Of a DNA stretch of 64,000 nt, positions 12,054 to 23,810 are shown in pieces. The DNA comes from Sistotremastrum niveocremeum HHB9708 (lineage: Eukaryota; Basidiomycota; Agaricomycetes; Sistotremastrales; Sistotremastraceae). How positions within the stretch are numbered: position 1 is the stretch's first letter; the number at the start of each line of letters is the position of its first letter. The notes beneath the pieces are model-generated. The model had not been told where the DNA came from, did no database searches, and saw only the letters and a list, made by a program, of their open reading frames with translations. The stretch lies in contig KV419408.1 of NCBI GenBank assembly GCA_001630475.1, positions 1 to 64,000 on the forward strand. Reading direction: 5' to 3'. The translations under genes were made by a program, and so were the position numbers.

Positions 12054-13430
12054 TTACACTTGAGCGGAAGAGATATAGAACCTAAACGAGCAGGTCAGTC
12101 TTCACCGGAAACTCACAATCTCAACATACGCGGAACACATACCACTTGGAAACTGGAAAAATTGATGAGTTTATGGCTTGTAAAGAGTTGAAAGGTCACT
12201 TACTGGAAGGATCGATAGGGGCAGGAGGCAAGCGCGAGTCACGAGGAACACTCGCGACGCTGGGGTCACTAGGGTTAACGTATCCTGGTGTGTTCGGCAG
12301 TGTCACATTGGCGCTAGACACTTTCGTGAGAATGACATAGAGTAGAAGGGGAGGAGCAGCATACATGGAGAGGTCATAGCTCTCAGTTTTAGCCGCCGAT
12401 TCACCAGTGATAAGGCGTCTCCACGCTTCATGACACTCGTGTACAATCTCGGTAGCATACTTCTTATTTTTTGCCTCGCCGGAGAAGGCAAAGACGTTCT
12501 CAGGCTTTCCGTCGGCTGGTAGAACGGTTTGTCAGCGTGGTCTCGCTTTTTTGGAAGGACGGCGCGCACGGATTTTGTAGATCCTAAATCCAGAGTAAGT
12601 ATGTAGGCGCCCACGCTGTAGCAAAGTCGTACCTGAACCATTCACTGGTGGCACGGATCAGTCCAGGCAAATGCCTCTCGACATCCTCGATATCGTTGAG
12701 CTTGGGCGCCAAGGGGTCCAGGACATCGACCACCAGGACTTTCCAGTCGGTTTCTCCTTCGTCCAACAGAGCCATGATGCCCAATACTTTAACCTGTTTG
12801 ACCTGCCCAACGTAGCCCACCTGTTCACCGATTTCGCATACATCCAAAGGATCGTTGTCACCGCGTGCTTTCGTTTCAGCATGGGTGTGGCTTGGGTCCT
12901 CCCAGGTCTGATCGATCTCGATCAGTCACAGACAACGAGCAAACAGGACGATTTCCTTACTTGGGGGAAGGCACCATAGTTCCAGATGTAACCATGATGA
13001 GGGAAGCAGTTTCTGACGAACCGGAGTCTTCCCTTCTTGATATCTTGCTTGATCGGATTGAATTTTTCCTCTTTGGATATTTCCATCTTTGCGTTCGTCC
13101 AGCGGGGCACCTCGACGATCATGTTGAAAATGCCATTATTCTGATCGGCAAAGAGGGGAATATCATGGAAGGAGGATACGACGTGGCCGTTCTTCTCGAT
13201 GAAGACGCGATGCTCTGGAGATCATACGGTGAGTGCCAGTCTTGAGATTGCATTGAGCGACGTACCCAAGGTATTTGGGGCACCAACATAACGTGGAGTG
13301 TAAGCTGAGGAGAGTGCGATCGGCGCCAGTGCGACACATGAGGATGTAAGAACGTACACGCTGACATGTCTTTTGCAGTTGAAGAGAGCAGACGAAGTTG
13401 CTGGGCAAGTCTGGCTGGTGCCGAACTCAT
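12054..13430 (-). CDS. IPP1: Inorganic pyrophosphatase (family I)
   Basis: Hydrolyses pyrophosphate to phosphate. The family core is clear: [42 protein letters not shown], and the metal-binding [12 protein letters not shown] with its Asp cluster. The protein ends [10 protein letters not shown], matching the family's C-terminal KWFFIS block. That block is reached only through a 10-nt microexon (12143-12152). The first exon encodes [20 protein letters not shown], an arginine-bearing, acid-free leader resembling a mitochondrial presequence, before a second in-frame ATG ([14 protein letters not shown]). The second ATG alone gives the usual cytosolic length, so two products are possible. The start is only about 55 bp from the GCP4 stop. 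Confidence 0.9.
12143..12152 (-). other. 10-nt microexon in the pyrophosphatase gene
   Basis: The ten bases TTTCCAAGTG (gene strand) lie between an intron at 12153-12203 (GTAAGT...TTCCAG) and one at 12082-12142 (GTATGT...TTTAG). Including them joins PIDPS to ISKWFYISS in frame and restores the family's conserved C-terminal KWFF/YIS block. Skipping them breaks the frame. Confidence 0.85.
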
Positions 13431-13484
13431 GAACTCGACGGAGTTTGAAATTGAAAGCCAGATTAGATGCTACGTCTGCTTTAT

Positions 13485-15744
13485 TTACTCCATTGCCCGC
13501 AGAATGCTTCTGTCAGGGTCTCTCTTCTCTCTGAGGGTTGCAAACTCTGCACCAAAGTCCAGTCGTAGCAGCAAGCGCTCCAGACACCGCTGCTCGTTAT
13601 CCTCAAAGCTTTTCTGTCCCAACTGTCCAATGCGACTGGCTCCTCGAAGCATCGAGTGCAGAAAAGCGGAGCCTCCCAGAGTGCTATTGATGACTGCCTG
13701 AGACTTGGATCCATCTGTGTTTAACACGGGATTGACTTGTAATGATAGCTGTTCATGAAAGGCTTCGAAATGCGCCTCAAATGACTGGAGCAAACGTCAT
13801 GAGTCTCACTCGAGTAAAGCCTGTTGAAACTGACCTCTTTGATCTCGTTAATCATTTCTTGACGCTCTGCCACCAGACCTCCAACGGCCTCTCCTTCACT
13901 GTTTGCCACACTCCCTTCAGCTAGTAAAGGAGGTAGCACATCTCCGCCCCATCTTTCGACCATTCCCGAAAATCTTTCGCAGATTTCGAATATGGATCGT
14001 AGCAAAGAGGCTAACGCCGCATTCGAAAGAAGGGTTCCGGTCAGAATTCCAACCAGATACCCAGTGTGCATAGCCCGTAGGGATGTGAAATCCAACACAT
14101 TGGCCCATTCCGTGTTCTGTGAAGATTCTGTTTTCCCACCAACACTATTCCCACCCAGCCTACCTTTCAGCTGACGAAATTGCACATCGATGACGTCTGT
14201 CATCACATAGCCCAGGAATGTGTCCAAGAACCATAACATTTCTCGGACAACAGCCCATCCACGACGAAGGAGAGCGTGTCGTGCCTCAAGATCATCTGTT
14301 CCTCCCTCGCCTAGATTCGTCCATTTCCTCCGCAGTCGCTGAGCTCCCGATAAAGAAGACCAGCATTCCAGGACGTGGGTGTGTGTTTTGCGAAGAGATG
14401 TCAAGTATGAGAATAGAGCACTGTAGGTCTCGAGATCTGCGGGTTGCAGGAACAAATCAAGTGGCCAAACCAGTTGATAAGTGAGAATCAACGGTGTCCC
14501 AAGCAGGAAATCGTGGAATGACACTGCTGTCTGAAGCATCGACATGCCTGGATCCATAGAAGATGCCATTATTGACGGCAGAAGTGCCCTCTGGGGTCCA
14601 GCGGGCATTGTAAAACGTAGTTTGGTAAGAGAGGTGTCCGTTTGGGCAGTGGTACCGAGAGAGGCACGCAGCATAGCAACGTGAACATCCTGCTCTCGAA
14701 TGAGTGTCGAACCTTTGGAACGACCGGTCAATCTTGAGAATTTGAGTCGGTCGATTTCTCCTACGAGGGCAAGAGAAAATTCCCCATTACGCATCAGAAA
14801 ATAGTCGGCTCTGTAAGAGGGAGAATGAGTAGTTGCGCATTTAGATTAAGACTAGAAGCGAACAATGACACTACCGCAGTATCAACGGCCTCCTTTGTCA
14901 ATATATTGAGCCAGAGCCATTCACTAACTTCCGTTCTTATCCTCGAGATAACTCTATCGAACGAATGTCTGTCCTGAGGCAGAACAGTGCGCAGAGCTTC
15001 CGCATGAGCAACTCCCATTTCTCTAGGAGGTTGCTTATGAGGGGATGCCAGACGGACGGTTGCCAAAGCCCTTCCAATATACGATATTGATTCGCGCGAC
15101 TGTGCAGAAATGCATGCCGGGACCGAGCTTTTCAACAGAAGGTGGTCCTGCGGTGACGCAAGAGGGTCTTCTGCGGAAAGTTTGCCGTGTACCAGGAATG
15201 CGATTACTTGCACCCTCCACACTAATTGGACCGCCAGGGCAAGTCTGGAGAAAATGGACCCAACGAGGTCGAAACCCGTCTGGGATCGTTCTAAGAGGAA
15301 GTCGATGAGGGGACCCAGCTCCCATGTTTCATTTGAGAGTCTGGCGGTTAAGTGCTCTAGCACTACCAAGGGCGCGTCCCATTTGACAAAGACGGCTTTA
15401 AGCGAGGACAGAGGGAGATAGTTGGATTGATCAGGGAGCACAGAATCATCTCGTCGAAGAACCTTCTCTTCAGTTTCAACGACCAGATCTTCGTAATCTT
15501 TCAAGACGGCAAGCAAAGCAGCACATGTGGCACAGACATAGCGCGATGATGTCTTAGCCACTTGGATATCTTGAGCATTCTTCTTGACTGTGTGGAAACG
15601 GAATGCAAGTCTTCCCAAGGTTTCAAGGCAATCCTTTTCTCCAGGGTGCAGGAGTTGGACCAAGTCTCTGTTGAGTGTGCCGTCGTGATTGGGAAAAAGA
15701 GACGACTCATGGCCTCCAAGAACCAGGAGTATGTCAGCTAACAT
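13485..15744 (-). CDS. Gamma-tubulin complex component GCP4
   Basis: GCP/Spc97-Spc98 family member, part of the gamma-tubulin ring complex that nucleates microtubules at spindle pole bodies. It begins MLADILLVLGGHESSLF, the GCP4-type start, and carries the N-terminal GCP domain (LVQLLHPGEKDCLETLGRLA). The C-terminal gamma-tubulin-binding domain includes DYFLMRNGEFSLALVGEID, SFHDFLLGTPLILTYQLVWP and LDTFLGYVMTDVIDVQFRQL. Length of roughly 700 residues fits GCP4, the shortest subunit. One intron lies near 14800-14875, another near 13795-13835. Three ACGCGT boxes sit 19-54 bp upstream of the ATG, suggesting G1/S transcription. Confidence 0.9.
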
Positions 15745-15762
15745 GGATCTGCTATCGCTTCA

Positions 15763-15798
15763 ACGCGTGTTGGGCAGATAATAACGCGTAAAACGCGT
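15763..15798 (-). promoter_or_regulatory. Cluster of three MCB (ACGCGT) boxes upstream of GCP4
   Basis: ACGCGT occurs at 15763-15768, 15784-15789 and 15793-15798, three copies in 36 bp, just upstream of the GCP4 start codon. ACGCGT is the known binding site of the fungal MBF (Mbp1/Swi6) complex, which drives G1/S genes. The hexamer is palindromic, so strand is nominal. The function here is inferred from sequence and position. Confidence 0.6.
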
Positions 15799-16052
15799 GG
15801 AGTTGGATAGGAGGCACGAAAACGATGACCCAACAACGGGCGCTTCGCGCGTTTCATCATAACACGTTCAGGAGCACAGTACTGGTGCCAGTATTGCAAT
15901 GAATCAACGATCGCCTGCCTAATACCATCCCCATCGACCGTTGTCGAGACAGAGTTTGATAAAGATTGGATATGATAACATGATATGCAGAAAGCGGTGG
16001 TAATACTACTGATACAGATTTTTATCCCAAAACTCATGAGAACGAAGCCGAG

Positions 16053-19000
16053 TCAAGTCCGTTCCAATGCCGGATCTGCTGGGGTTGAAGGCGGGTAGCG
16101 GCAGTATTTGTCCGCGACAAACGTCACGGTCCAAGTTCCTTGTTGCATAATTAGCGTCCAATCCCAAGAAAGGAATCAGCCCTGCGTACCTTCTTGGGCA
16201 GAGAATATGGAATATACGTGAGAAGTTACTCCCGATACTGTGTGGCTCTCCAAAACTTTCAGAGGGCTCTTGCTATCTGTTGGACCTAACGCGGTTCGCT
16301 GATAAGTGAATGTGAATGGAGGAGTACCATTCAGAGTGAATACGATCTCGGCCTGAACAATAGGCTGAATCAATTTCTGAGCATCGCTATCTCAAAGACG
16401 AAGACTTACTTGGTCACCCTCCTGAATATTCTCAAGGTATCTCTTGCCATGACTAACTTGAGCCGATGGAAGTGAATGTATGGCGACGTTCAGTCCAGTA
16501 ACGAGAGTCTTGCACATATTCTTCTGGTGAGCGACGGAGCGGATCGAAAAGAGCCCAGGTGTTGTTGCTCGGCGATTGAACTGAGGCGTTTTAGCGACAG
16601 CGGTGTATTCAATAAGATCAACGTCATATCTAAGATAGAATGAGACCAAATAATTGAACCGGTCAGAAGGCATGAGTTCATACGTGATTTTCCAGGGAGG
16701 GGTTCCTTCGAGTTGGAATTGCAATAATTCGCCGACACAAAAGTCCTGTCGCCGATCGAAAGGGACGATTGCGGCAGTCTCGGCCACGTCGATCCAAAGA
16801 GTCTGGGATTCAGCATCCATATCTGCTTGACTGCAACCTGAATCATCTGCCACAGAATCGATGGTGATTCGATGAGGACCCCCGGTCGAAAAAATGAAGT
16901 CAGGTATGGACATTTTCCATTCCTGTTCAAGCAGCTGAACCCTCTCTTTTCGTACCTCCCCTGATCCAAGATTCATGAGGGAAAGTTCAAGGAAGAAAGG
17001 AGGAATTCCTGTCAGGACAATGGTTCCATCGCTGGGTGCATCGTGCGTGGGTACAAAAGCGTCGTTTAAACAATATGTTAGGCGTTCGCTATTTCTGAAT
17101 CGAGCAGAAGGCCGTCCCAGTACATCTTGTTCAAACCGGAGGATCTTGCTGCTGTGACTTCCGTGGGCGATGGCTGTGAGTGGATACAATGCATCACCGA
17201 GCTGTTCGAATTCATAGACATAGCGGCCCGGGTTTGATGTCTGTAGTTGAAACCGAGCGCGCGTTTGGATGCTATTGAATGTTGACGTCTCCGAGAGCGA
17301 TCCTTGACGAGTGGTCTTGTATTTGAACTGGAAGGGAGGGCGGCCTATCCTCTGTAAATACACTGAAGAAAACGTCTCAAGACGGACATACCATGTATAT
17401 CCAGTTCAACATGATCTTCTAGTCCTGAGCAGATGGGCTCTTTTCGGAAAGTATCTTTCTGTGCCATGGGAATGACACCGCTGGCTTGAACAAGAGTTGC
17501 AGACGGTCGGGAGACCCAATGCACTTGGTATTTCGATCCCTGTTTGACAACAGTCCCAGGACAATGAGCGTCGCGGACCTAGAGAAAGATCGTCAGATTT
17601 AGAAGCGCATAATATGATGAAACCTACATCAAGTAACTCATATTCGCCAGCCTGCGAAACACGCAAGACATCGTTTGGATTTGTCAACCTTGCGGTGTGC
17701 TTGGAGGAAGTCGAGGGTTGTCGATATTGCACATGCCACGGCTAAAATATCTCTCAGTTTGATCCACTATGAGGCTTTGGGTTTACTCACTCCATCTCCG
17801 GTCAGTCTCAGAGGAAGGATCGCTTGTTCATTTTCTAAAATAGTGATTTCGCGTTCTGTGGGTGTTCCGTAGAATTTGACGGTGGGCTGAGGTACATTAG
17901 CGAAGAGATCTTGTCATATCTTAGAGATTTATAAGACTTGCCTTCACACGTCGCACATTTACAGAGACTCCGGGTACGCTAAGACTGCGCCTGCAGCCCT
18001 GAGCATCTTCGACGCTCACAAGATCGACTTGGAAAGTGCCACCTTCCTTGTCAATAGAGGAAGGTATTTGGATATTCAAAGACTCGCGCTCTTTTTGAAG
18101 GCCTTTAAATGGCAATAGTTTGACAGTTTTCGGCCCGACTATCTGAACTTCGACGTTCCACGGCGGGGTACCCTGCGCAGAATTATTAGTACATCACACA
18201 CGGATTATGGCATCTGCTCACTTTGAGATCTATACCGATGTTCACAGAGCTCCCTTCGCAAGAGTTGACTTGAATCCCCGAGTTGCGGCCAGCAGTATTG
18301 GGAGTTGGATGTACGAAGTGAGCAACTGCAAGCGGCCGCACAGTTTGTGTAATCTTTTCGGGCGAATCGAATGGCACATTCTTGTAATTTGCATCACTAA
18401 TTTTAGTGAAAGAATACTCGTAGTGGCCACTTTCTTCAGGTTGCAAAGTGATTTCGCCTCGTGCGCTTGAGAAGGTCTGTTTTTGCACTCGAGCAGCTTT
18501 TGTATTATGACGTGTGGTGTAAGACAATTCGAAAGGAGGCTGTCCATGCAGCAACAGCGATGCAGTGACTCCCGTGTCGCCCGAGCTGCCAGAAATTAGA
18601 CTCAGAAGACGAAAATGCTGAGATACTCACCATTCATGGATAGGGCTCCAAGTGATATTGGCGTACGGCGGTGGTTTCAAGACCACTGGGCAGGTATCGG
18701 GACTCATAATATCGCCAGAGCAATATTGGCCCGAGACTTTCGTGATTGTATATGTACCGGGTAGTCGGGCATGGAGAGAAGCAACACGCGTCTCGGGACG
18801 AACGGTCAACTCCTCCTCTTTCTTGGTTTCTTCGTGCCTAACGATCAAGTTCCAAGGTCCATCCAAGCCATCGAGTCCATTTCCTACTATTCGAAGTTCC
18901 GCGAAGGCGTCCGGGCTGACAAGTAGAGAAGCGGGACTACCGCCTTGACAATCTCGGAAGCTGAACGACGACCGGCGAAGCACTGTGAGACTGTACTTCG

Positions 19001-20412
19001 AAGATAATGACACGAAATTGTTCATTCCATCGGTAATGGAATCAAGTGAATAAACGTGGTCTCCTAGACTCGTATGCTTGAGAGTCAAAGGAATCGTGAC
19101 CTCCTGTTCGTCGTAGGTTCCCTGGAAATAAATTTAGTATAACCCGAGTAAAAAGGGTGAAAATGTATTCACAGGTATTGAGCCCTCAATCCCATCCATC
19201 ACGAATCTTTCCCTCTTTCCTTTGCTCTCTCGATAGTATACTAACGAGAGTGGGCCCATTCCCACAACCTTGATGGAGACCTCGCTCTTTTGACCTTGGC
19301 AGAAGTAGCTGGGGATGGCTGAATCGACCACAATTTCCGCACGAGGGCACACCGCAATTCTGACATCTCCAACTCGTATACGAGCATCACCGGCGTCAAC
19401 AATCCTGAGAACTCCCGGACGCGCTACCTTTAGGTAAGCCAAGCTCTCGGTTTTCTGGAGTGAGGTATATTGCGAATGATCTCGGGGAGTGTCTTCGTCA
19501 TCATCTTCGTCGAGATGGGCTTGAGCAGGTTGAACGAGGCTTTTGGTGGAGATATCCACGATTTTTGAGGCACCAGAAGGCAAGGTATGATTATACTTCA
19601 GGTGGGCTGGTCGGGTGTTGTTGAATATTATTGGTATTAAGACGGAGTCTGATGGGCCAGAGAGACAGAATGGATTGGCGTAAGGATTCAGTTTCACAGT
19701 ACTGGAGATAATGAGACCCAAGCGAGAGTATGTGTGACCCGCACTCACTTAATCGGCGAGAGGAGAACAGTATGTTGTCCTTGTAAGTATGAGCTTGCCC
19801 CAAGGAGGCTTTCTAGGCGAACTTTGTGTCCCGAAGCATCGAGCTCATATTCGACGTCTGGTCCTGTGTTATATGAGTCATTAGGATTCCAAGCTATGGT
19901 TCAATCAGAGAGCTCACCCCAGATGCCAGAAAGTCGACCTAAAGAGAGAAACTAGAAGCCTCGTTAGCGAGTCTATATATACCGAGGCCCAATCAAATAC
20001 TTGCAGTCCAGTTTCCGAATAGCAGGATATTGAGGCTCAGGATGAGGAAATATTGGAGGCAAGATGCGAGGGATGTGTAAGAGAGTCGAGGCAGTCTTAA
20101 TCTTGGTAGTAGAAAGATGAATGCGCCATCAACGAGGGCCCATTTCCAATAGTAGAATCTGACGGATCGTACAGTCTCGACGCTAAAGTGGGATGACAGT
20201 GACGCAGCCAGCGCGTCGAAAACTTTCAACGCCTAGACTTGTTCGATGAGTTATCATAACATTATGAGATGGTCTTGAGAACGCACCTGTAGCACAGCTC
20301 CAAAACTCAAAACATAGAAGCGTTGCGTCGGGACGTCCAGGCCAAGGAACGTCTCTGGAATCAAAGGACCACGGCGTCTTTGACCCTGTGTATCTGGCGT
20401 GGGTGCAGCCAT
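16053..20412 (-). CDS. POM152: Nucleoporin POM152
   Basis: Integral pore-membrane nucleoporin of the membrane ring. The N-terminus begins MAAPTPDTQGQRRRGPLIPE, matching the Pom152 start with its GPLIPE block, then splices into ALKVFDALAASLSSHF. Hydrophobic segments follow (around 19990-20170), consistent with the family's N-terminal membrane helices. The long lumenal part is a string of immunoglobulin-like repeats recognisable from recurring phrases such as GTPPWKITYE, GRPPFQFKYK, GQPPFELSYT and GTPPFTFTYQ, each followed by a GxYxYxF-like strand. The last exon ends VADKYCRYPPSTPADPALERT, reached through an intron at about 16143-16190. Roughly 1250 residues, as usual. Many introns of 50-60 nt. 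Confidence 0.92.
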
Positions 20413-22829
20413 ATGTTAAAGCGAAAGCTTGGGACGTTGAAAGGCCCGACTGAAGACCGGGAAGGCAGTGGCACGGAGTGTTCAAGACTTGGGCCACTCG
20501 ACGACAATTGAACGACCAGGTCGAATAAGATCAACCAAAGAGTCTTGAGCTCTTGTAAGAGGGATGGAATAATGTCGAGGAGAATTATACGCGGAAGTCA
20601 GGAGTGGCCAGGTCAGATGGTATGATATGGCATGAGCCTTTCAAGTAGCACAGCAGGCCGGAGCAAATTTTAGCGGGAGAAAATTGTGACGAAATCTTGC
20701 TGCGTGAGTGGCCTTTCTCAAATCCTCTGCGATGGAAAAATTCTGCCAACAAGCATGCTATCTGCAATGAGAAAATGTTGCAAAGGGTCTAAAAATTCTC
20801 ACGATCTCTTCATCGTCTTTTCAATTTTCACAATATTTTCAGCTTCTTATCAACAAAACTGAGAAAAGGCTGAAATTGTTCTGAAAGCTTCTTAAGCACC
20901 TCTAGACTTTTGGCACTGAATTGCACCTGAATTTTTGCTTCATATTTTCATTGAGAAAAGTGTGACACAAATCAGTCACGGGTCACAATTTTTTCACCGT
21001 TTTCGCTTGCTAAAAATGGGTCAGGCCCGCTGTGTAGTGCAGCGAACACTGCTTGCTTGAGACGCGCCTCACGAGCGCTTACTTCAATGGCTGCAAACTC
21101 TTGGACGACTAATTCAAGAAGAATCATGACGTCCGAAAATCCAGTGACATGCGTTGGATACACGAAAATATATAGCATACATCCAAGGGGTTTTTGGAAC
21201 CTTAATTCCGTACCCTGGGTCAGGGTGTGTGTGTGGGTCTCGAGGCCTTCCACACGTAAGTGCCCACCTATAAATAATATTTATATTAATTATTTAATGA
21301 TTATATATGAGTGTCGGAGTGCTCCAGTATACACTGGAAGCCTTGAAGTTGTGTTTGGGTCTCTCCAACAGCCAAAAATCATATAATATTGCACTATCTA
21401 GGGTCCAAGGCTTGTATATGACCAAAATATTAACATATTAATTGATTTTATGTGTACATTGGTGTGTAATATTGAAAGGAATATTGTTCATATTGTAGAG
21501 AATCATAATAAATTCTTGAAACCTCTCTTCGACTCGAAGTGCCCTTAAGTCCGATAAGTCCGCGATTCAAGCTCCGATGCGTCTCCTCCTCTCCTCGATC
21601 CTCCCCTGTTTATTTTCATTCCCCCTTTCTTTCTTCGATCGTGACCATGCGGCCACTCTTTATTCTTTATCGCCCTTAAGGTTTAACACGAGTCCATACT
21701 TGCCATACCTGGGTACCTGTGGCAGGTACCTCCCTGCTTTTTTCAGGGCCTGAGCTCATACTTGCCTCTGAAAAACCCCCAAAATCAGGTACTCATACCT
21801 GGGTACCTGCCTGTTTTCCCTCCTAAAAACAGCAGGTACCTGGTCCAAGTACCTGCTTGGTCAGTGTTTTTTCCAAAAAGTTGATACTCGGTACTTGCCC
21901 CTTGCTTAGTAAGCAGGTACCTTGCCAGGTATACCTGCGGGTACCTGTTTTTTGCCTGGACTCGTGTTAAACCTTAATCGCCCTCATTATTCAATCATTT
22001 CCTAGAAGTCTCGGGCCGACAGAAAACCCATAGAAAAACCACCCTCAAACATCTCGGTCTCCCTTTTCCCCCTATTTTCCACACGATTTCGTCCCACTCC
22101 ACCTTTTAGACCATGTGCATCGCATCCAAGGACCAGTACGACTATGTCTATGATCCGGTAGAATTTTAGTATAAATAGAGGCCTTTTCTGCATGTAATTT
22201 CCTTAGTTCCCCAATACTGAGCGAAATCCTCCTCATTCTATTGCGTGATCTCACTGTGCGAAGTCCCAAGTTGTTCTAAAGGCATCATACGATCGCCTAA
22301 GACTTCTAAGATCGCCCCTATCATCCTCACTGCTCCAAAACCCCTCACTTTTGATTATTTCCCCTATTTCTCTCCACTTTTCCCCTGTTTCAAAGGCTGT
22401 GGCCTGTGTATTGTGTCTATCTACGGACAAAGACACTCCCTAAGTCTAGAACCCTCCTCCTCCTGATTCGCAATCTTCATCCGACTCCAATCCTCCCCTT
22501 TCACAAGTGTTTAGGGTCGAGTTCCTTCAATATGACCTCCTATGGGCTTGATAACTGGGTGTACGCAAGCTGAGTTCAAAAGCATACCTGAAAAGGGATC
22601 CCCGGGTGTCGGAAATATTCTGGAAACGTCCAAAAGTGGAAATTATGTTGGAGATAACGGACTTAAGAGGTGTGTGTGTGTGTCTCAAGGTCTTCCCCGC
22701 GTAAGGTGACGTATGTTCCGTGTTTGCATTTTTGAAAACCCCTTGCATACATCAACAAAGTCAGCAAACTGCCCGATGTCGTCCACGACAGCTTCAAGGT
22801 CACACCCATGCCGGTACGCTCTCCAGAAC
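20413..22829. other. Gene-free AT-rich interval containing a MITE
   Basis: No conserved protein is visible over 2.4 kb. Short ORFs exist (for example at 20972-21253 on the minus strand) but match no family I know and have no credible introns. The first half is AT-rich with runs such as 20800-21010. A complete MITE occupies 21677-21976. Two similar GT-rich tracts lie near 21226 and 22672. The right end must hold the 3' flank of the thioredoxin gene, and the left end the POM152 promoter. Confidence 0.6.
21677..21976. mobile_element. hAT-type MITE, 300 bp, with 20-bp terminal inverted repeats and 8-bp target duplication
   Basis: The element starts TAAGGTTTAACACGAGTCCA and ends in its exact reverse complement, giving 20-bp perfect terminal inverted repeats. 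It is flanked on both sides by the direct repeat ATCGCCCT (21669-21676 and 21977-21984), an 8-bp target-site duplication. Eight-bp duplications and ends of the form YARNG are typical of the hAT superfamily. No ORF is present, so it is non-autonomous. Inside are six copies of GGTACC (21712, 21725, 21802, 21835, 21916, 21940), mostly as CAGGTACC or GGGTACCTG, plus degenerate copies, resembling the subterminal motifs that hAT transposases bind. The perfect repeats suggest recent insertion. Confidence 0.9.
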
Positions 22830-23535
22830 TCAGGACAAGAACAGCCAGTACACCAAATAGGCTCCCACTAATCCGAGAAGAAGTTTCGCTTGAGGGTCCA
22901 GGTTGATGATAGCTTCAGCGTGTTCTTTCGGAGCCGAGGGCACTGAACCGCCCAAAGTCTGTCCTTTGCCAGAGAATGCAGGCCCCGAACCACTCGAACT
23001 AGTTGAGTATTTCGCGACGGCGCTTTCGAGCGATCTGCAGCAAACGGACATGAGAAACGAAGGGAAACTGATGGAGAAAGACTAATCACGCTCGGTCCGC
23101 TCCTCTGACTTGATCCACTTTTGTGCTGCCTTTCAAGAAGATAAAAGTTGGCCTGCGGCACTTAGTCATTCAATTCGTGGCGTGTAGAGTACATGCTCAC
23201 ATTGCCGAGATCCTATAGAGTTGCGCGACATCTGGGACCTTGTCGACGTCACACTTGAAGAAGTTCACGTCCTTATATCGTCGAGACAGTGCTTCAAAGG
23301 CCGGAGCAATTTGGTGACATGGACCACACCTGAGTCGCCGACGTCAAACCTATGATTGTGCATCCACGATACAAGACTCTGACCATTCCGCATGAAAGTC
23401 TATAACCTATAGGTTGAAGAACGGTTCAGCTCGTTGCACAGGAAATGACGAGACGAGAACTACCGAAAGCTTGTCAGATGATTTGGCCAGGAGACTGTTG
23501 AGATGCGAAGTGGACGTGAGATGAGTGATAGACAT
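22830..23535 (-). CDS. Thioredoxin with C-terminal membrane tail
   Basis: The gene is split by at least four introns and is easy to miss. Spliced, it starts MSITHLTSTSHLNSLLAK, continues VIDFHAEWCGPCHQIAP with the redox WCGPC site, then YKDVNFFKCDVDKVPDVAQ and the cis-proline strand SAMPTFIFLKG. The WCGPC codons are joined across an intron at 23330-23383 (donor GTCAGA). After the thioredoxin fold a Ser/Gly-rich linker leads to LDPQAKLLLGLVGAYLVYWL followed by FLS and the stop, a typical tail-anchor helix. I infer a disulfide reductase facing the cytosol but held on an organelle membrane. About 160 residues against 105 for a plain thioredoxin. Confidence 0.82.
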
Positions 23536-23810
23536 GGTTGATGCTGAGAAAGGAGATGTTAGTCATTCTTTGCATCCTCAGTGAAACAACGAGCTCGTTC
23601 GCACACTCGACGACCAGTCAAATCGTGTCTAGGCTCTCTCCTCGATAGAACCGCGTTTACGACGTGGACCTATGATACTTTGTCAGTTTAGAGCGTCAGA
23701 TGTGCTGCTTGTCAGGGACTGTGCGGACTGACGTACTCCCACGGCTACACCCACTCGAACCCGCTTTACTGGGACCGTACTGGGCACGCTGTACATGATA
23801 CTCTCCAAGC

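Noticed and set aside
20972-21253. 93-codon minus-strand ORF as a gene
   Set aside because: No family resemblance and it overlaps a GT-rich tract that looks repetitive.
21676-21977. TTAA on both sides of the inverted repeats, suggesting a piggyBac-type element
   Set aside because: The exact 8-bp direct repeat ATCGCCCT lies immediately outside the inverted repeats and explains the ends better; TTAA arises partly from the TAA at the element's own ends.
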